Assembly (NCBI GenBank): GCA_016793525.1
Contig: JAEUJT010000345.1
Location: forward strand, 1-5,744
DNA: 5,744 nt
Direction: 5' to 3'
From: Archangium sp.
GTDB lineage: Bacteria > Myxococcota > Myxococcia > Myxococcales > Myxococcaceae
Positions 4,635 through 5,744 of this stretch are shown here, piece by piece. The number at the start of each line of letters is the position of its first letter. Within the stretch, counting starts at the first letter, position 1. The notes below the pieces were generated by a model. That model saw only the letters and a program-made list of their open reading frames with translations, was not told where the DNA came from and did not search any database. The translations under genes and the position numbers were made by a program.

Positions 4635-5744
4635 TTACCAGGCGCTTGCGGCCCGCAAGGCGGGGAGCGTGGCGACCGTCGCGGCTCCGCGCGACAGGGC
4701 GCTGAGCATGTCAGGCAGCGTGAATTGCCCCGAGTAGAAGCGCGCGATGAGCGCCTCGTCGTGCTCGTAGAAGGCCGAGAAAATTCGCTCTCGGGCGTGC
4801 GGCGAGGTGCCGAGAAAGAGCATGCGGTTGAGCAGGCGGAAGAAGCGCTGTCGCCGCCAGTGGCTGCGCGCCGCGTCGTTCAAGAAGGTCGTCAGGTGTT
4901 CGGCGTCGAGGTTTTCGAGGGCGGCGATGCGCTCGGCCAGGGTCACCGCAAACGGCAGGGAGTACCCGGTGGTCGCGTGAAAAAAACCGGCGGAGACCCC
5001 GAGCATCGGCCGCGCCAGCTGCGGCGCATCACCTCGAAGGGGGATCGGGAGCGCAGCGTGCTCTTCGCGCTCGACGTTGACGATCGTCCACCCCCGCGCG
5101 TCGACCCAGCGGCGAATGCGGGCGCGTGACGCCTCGAGCTCGAGCGCTGGTGTGTTTGCGTAGTGCGTGTCTTCGACCAAGACCCGGCGCTCGTCCCACG
5201 GGAGCGCATAGATGAAGCAAAAACCGTCGCTCTGCTCGACCGTCGCGTCCATCAGCAGCGGGCGGGCGAGACCATGCGGCTCCGCGAGCTCGAGATCTTG
5301 ACCGAGAAAATTCTGCGAGCCGCTCGGCCACTGCGGCGGGAGCGCGCGTGCGTCGATGACTGCCCGAGCCTCGAGCCGCTCTCCATTGTCGAGCACGACG
5401 TGTGTGGCACCCACCTCGCTCGCACGTGCCCCCAGCCGCGCTCGTGCCCCGAGCTGCCCGTGGAGCGCGGCATGAAAGTGGTGCGAGCGGAGGCTGGCAT
5501 AGTCGCCCCGGAGGGTGCGCGCGTGACGCTGGAAAATGACGTCGTGGCCGCCGCTGAAGCGCTGCGCGCCGAGTGACACGAGCCAGCGCATCGCGTCGGG
5601 GCGCACATCGGTTTCGTGAAAGCTCCAGGTGTGGTTCCCGCCCAGGGTCGGGCCGGCCTCGAGCACCAGGAAATCGAGCTCGGGTCGGTCGATGCGCAGG
5701 CGGCTCGCGAGCAGCCCGTTGGCCAGCCCGCCCCCGACGAGGAG
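4635..5744 (-). CDS. crtY: Lycopene beta-cyclase, CrtY type (5' end outside window)
   Basis: FAD-dependent enzyme that closes the psi ends of lycopene to beta rings, giving gamma- then beta-carotene; it acts at the membrane. The frame is open to the window edge: 369 residues are visible, and bacterial CrtY proteins are about 380-390 long, so only a few N-terminal residues are missing. Residues 1-10 visible are LLVGGGLANG, the dinucleotide-binding glycine motif. GGNHTWSFH, a hallmark of the family, is at 35-43; FCFIYALPW at 175-183; VEDTHY at 190-195, where Glu191 matches the acidic residue considered catalytic in this family; ALPIPL at 231-236; and AGFFHATTGYSLP at 252-264. The GTG at 5666 inside VLEAGP is not the real start because it would discard the FAD motif. 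The gene ends 104 bases before the lipoprotein gene on the same strand. No other carotenoid gene is visible. Assignment as a lycopene cyclase is firm; beta- over other ring specificity is inferred from family. Confidence 0.93.
   Translation of the reverse strand, partial: LLVGGGLANGLLASRLRIDRPELDFLVLEAGPTLGGNHTWSFHETDVRPDAMRWLVSLGAQRFSGGHDVIFQRHARTLRGDYASLRSHHFHAALHGQLGARARLGARASEVGATHVVLDNGERLEARAVIDARALPPQWPSGSQNFLGQDLELAEPHGLARPLLMDATVEQSDGFCFIYALPWDERRVLVEDTHYANTPALELEASRARIRRWVDARGWTIVNVEREEHAALPIPLRGDAPQLARPMLGVSAGFFHATTGYSLPFAVTLAERIAALENLDAEHLTTFLNDAARSHWRRQRFFRLLNRMLFLGTSPHARERIFSAFYEHDEALIARFYSGQFTLPDMLSALSRGAATVATLPALRAASAW

Noticed and set aside
4557..5129. Plus-strand open frame opposite crtY
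   Set aside because: No domain, charged low-complexity composition, antisense to a gene with several conserved lycopene cyclase motifs.

Overview
The window is about two-thirds G+C, densely coding, and every gene reads on the minus strand. Its make-up (a caspase-family protein, an ECF sigma/anti-sigma pair, paired lineage-specific lipoproteins, and a carotenoid lycopene cyclase) suggests a Gram-negative bacterium. Myxococcota (deltaproteobacterial type) is the best guess, but this rests on gene content and base composition, not on a marker gene.

Layout in the direction of transcription, from high to low coordinates. (1) 5744-4635: nearly complete lycopene beta-cyclase (CrtY type), whose first few residues lie beyond the window edge. 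(2) 4634-4531: a 104-base intergenic gap with a weak hairpin after crtY, two small inverted repeats and a clear ribosome binding site. (3) 4530-3570: a lipoprotein gene whose signal peptide/lipobox and body lie in different frames. Comparison with its paralogue in the same window places a one-base shift at or near an A5 run (4445-4449). (4) 3553-3008: ECF-type sigma factor. (5) 3011-2289: zinc-binding anti-sigma factor with one membrane helix and a periplasmic domain. (6) 2292-700: exported caspase-fold protease (His106/Cys143) with an EF-hand-like loop, a PEGA-like linker and a C-terminal eight-strand outer-membrane-type beta-barrel. (7) 698-1: a second lipoprotein, homologous to (3), running off the left edge.

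Genes 4 to 7 are joined by an ATGA overlap, a GTGA overlap and a one-base gap. Gene 3 ends only 16 bases before the sigma start, so 3 to 7 look like one transcription unit. The parts form a plausible envelope-to-nucleus relay: outer-membrane/periplasmic components (two lipoproteins and a barrel-anchored caspase), an inner-membrane anti-sigma factor with a periplasmic sensor domain, and a cytoplasmic sigma factor. That the caspase acts on the anti-sigma factor, or is controlled by it, is inference. The tight coupling of a barrel-anchored, possibly Ca2+-responsive caspase to a sigma/anti-sigma pair is the most interesting thing here. The lycopene cyclase is probably a separate unit ending just upstream.

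The plus strand carries long open frames, but these mirror codon bias in high-GC genes and none looks like a protein. I saw no tRNA, rRNA, CRISPR or insertion sequence.
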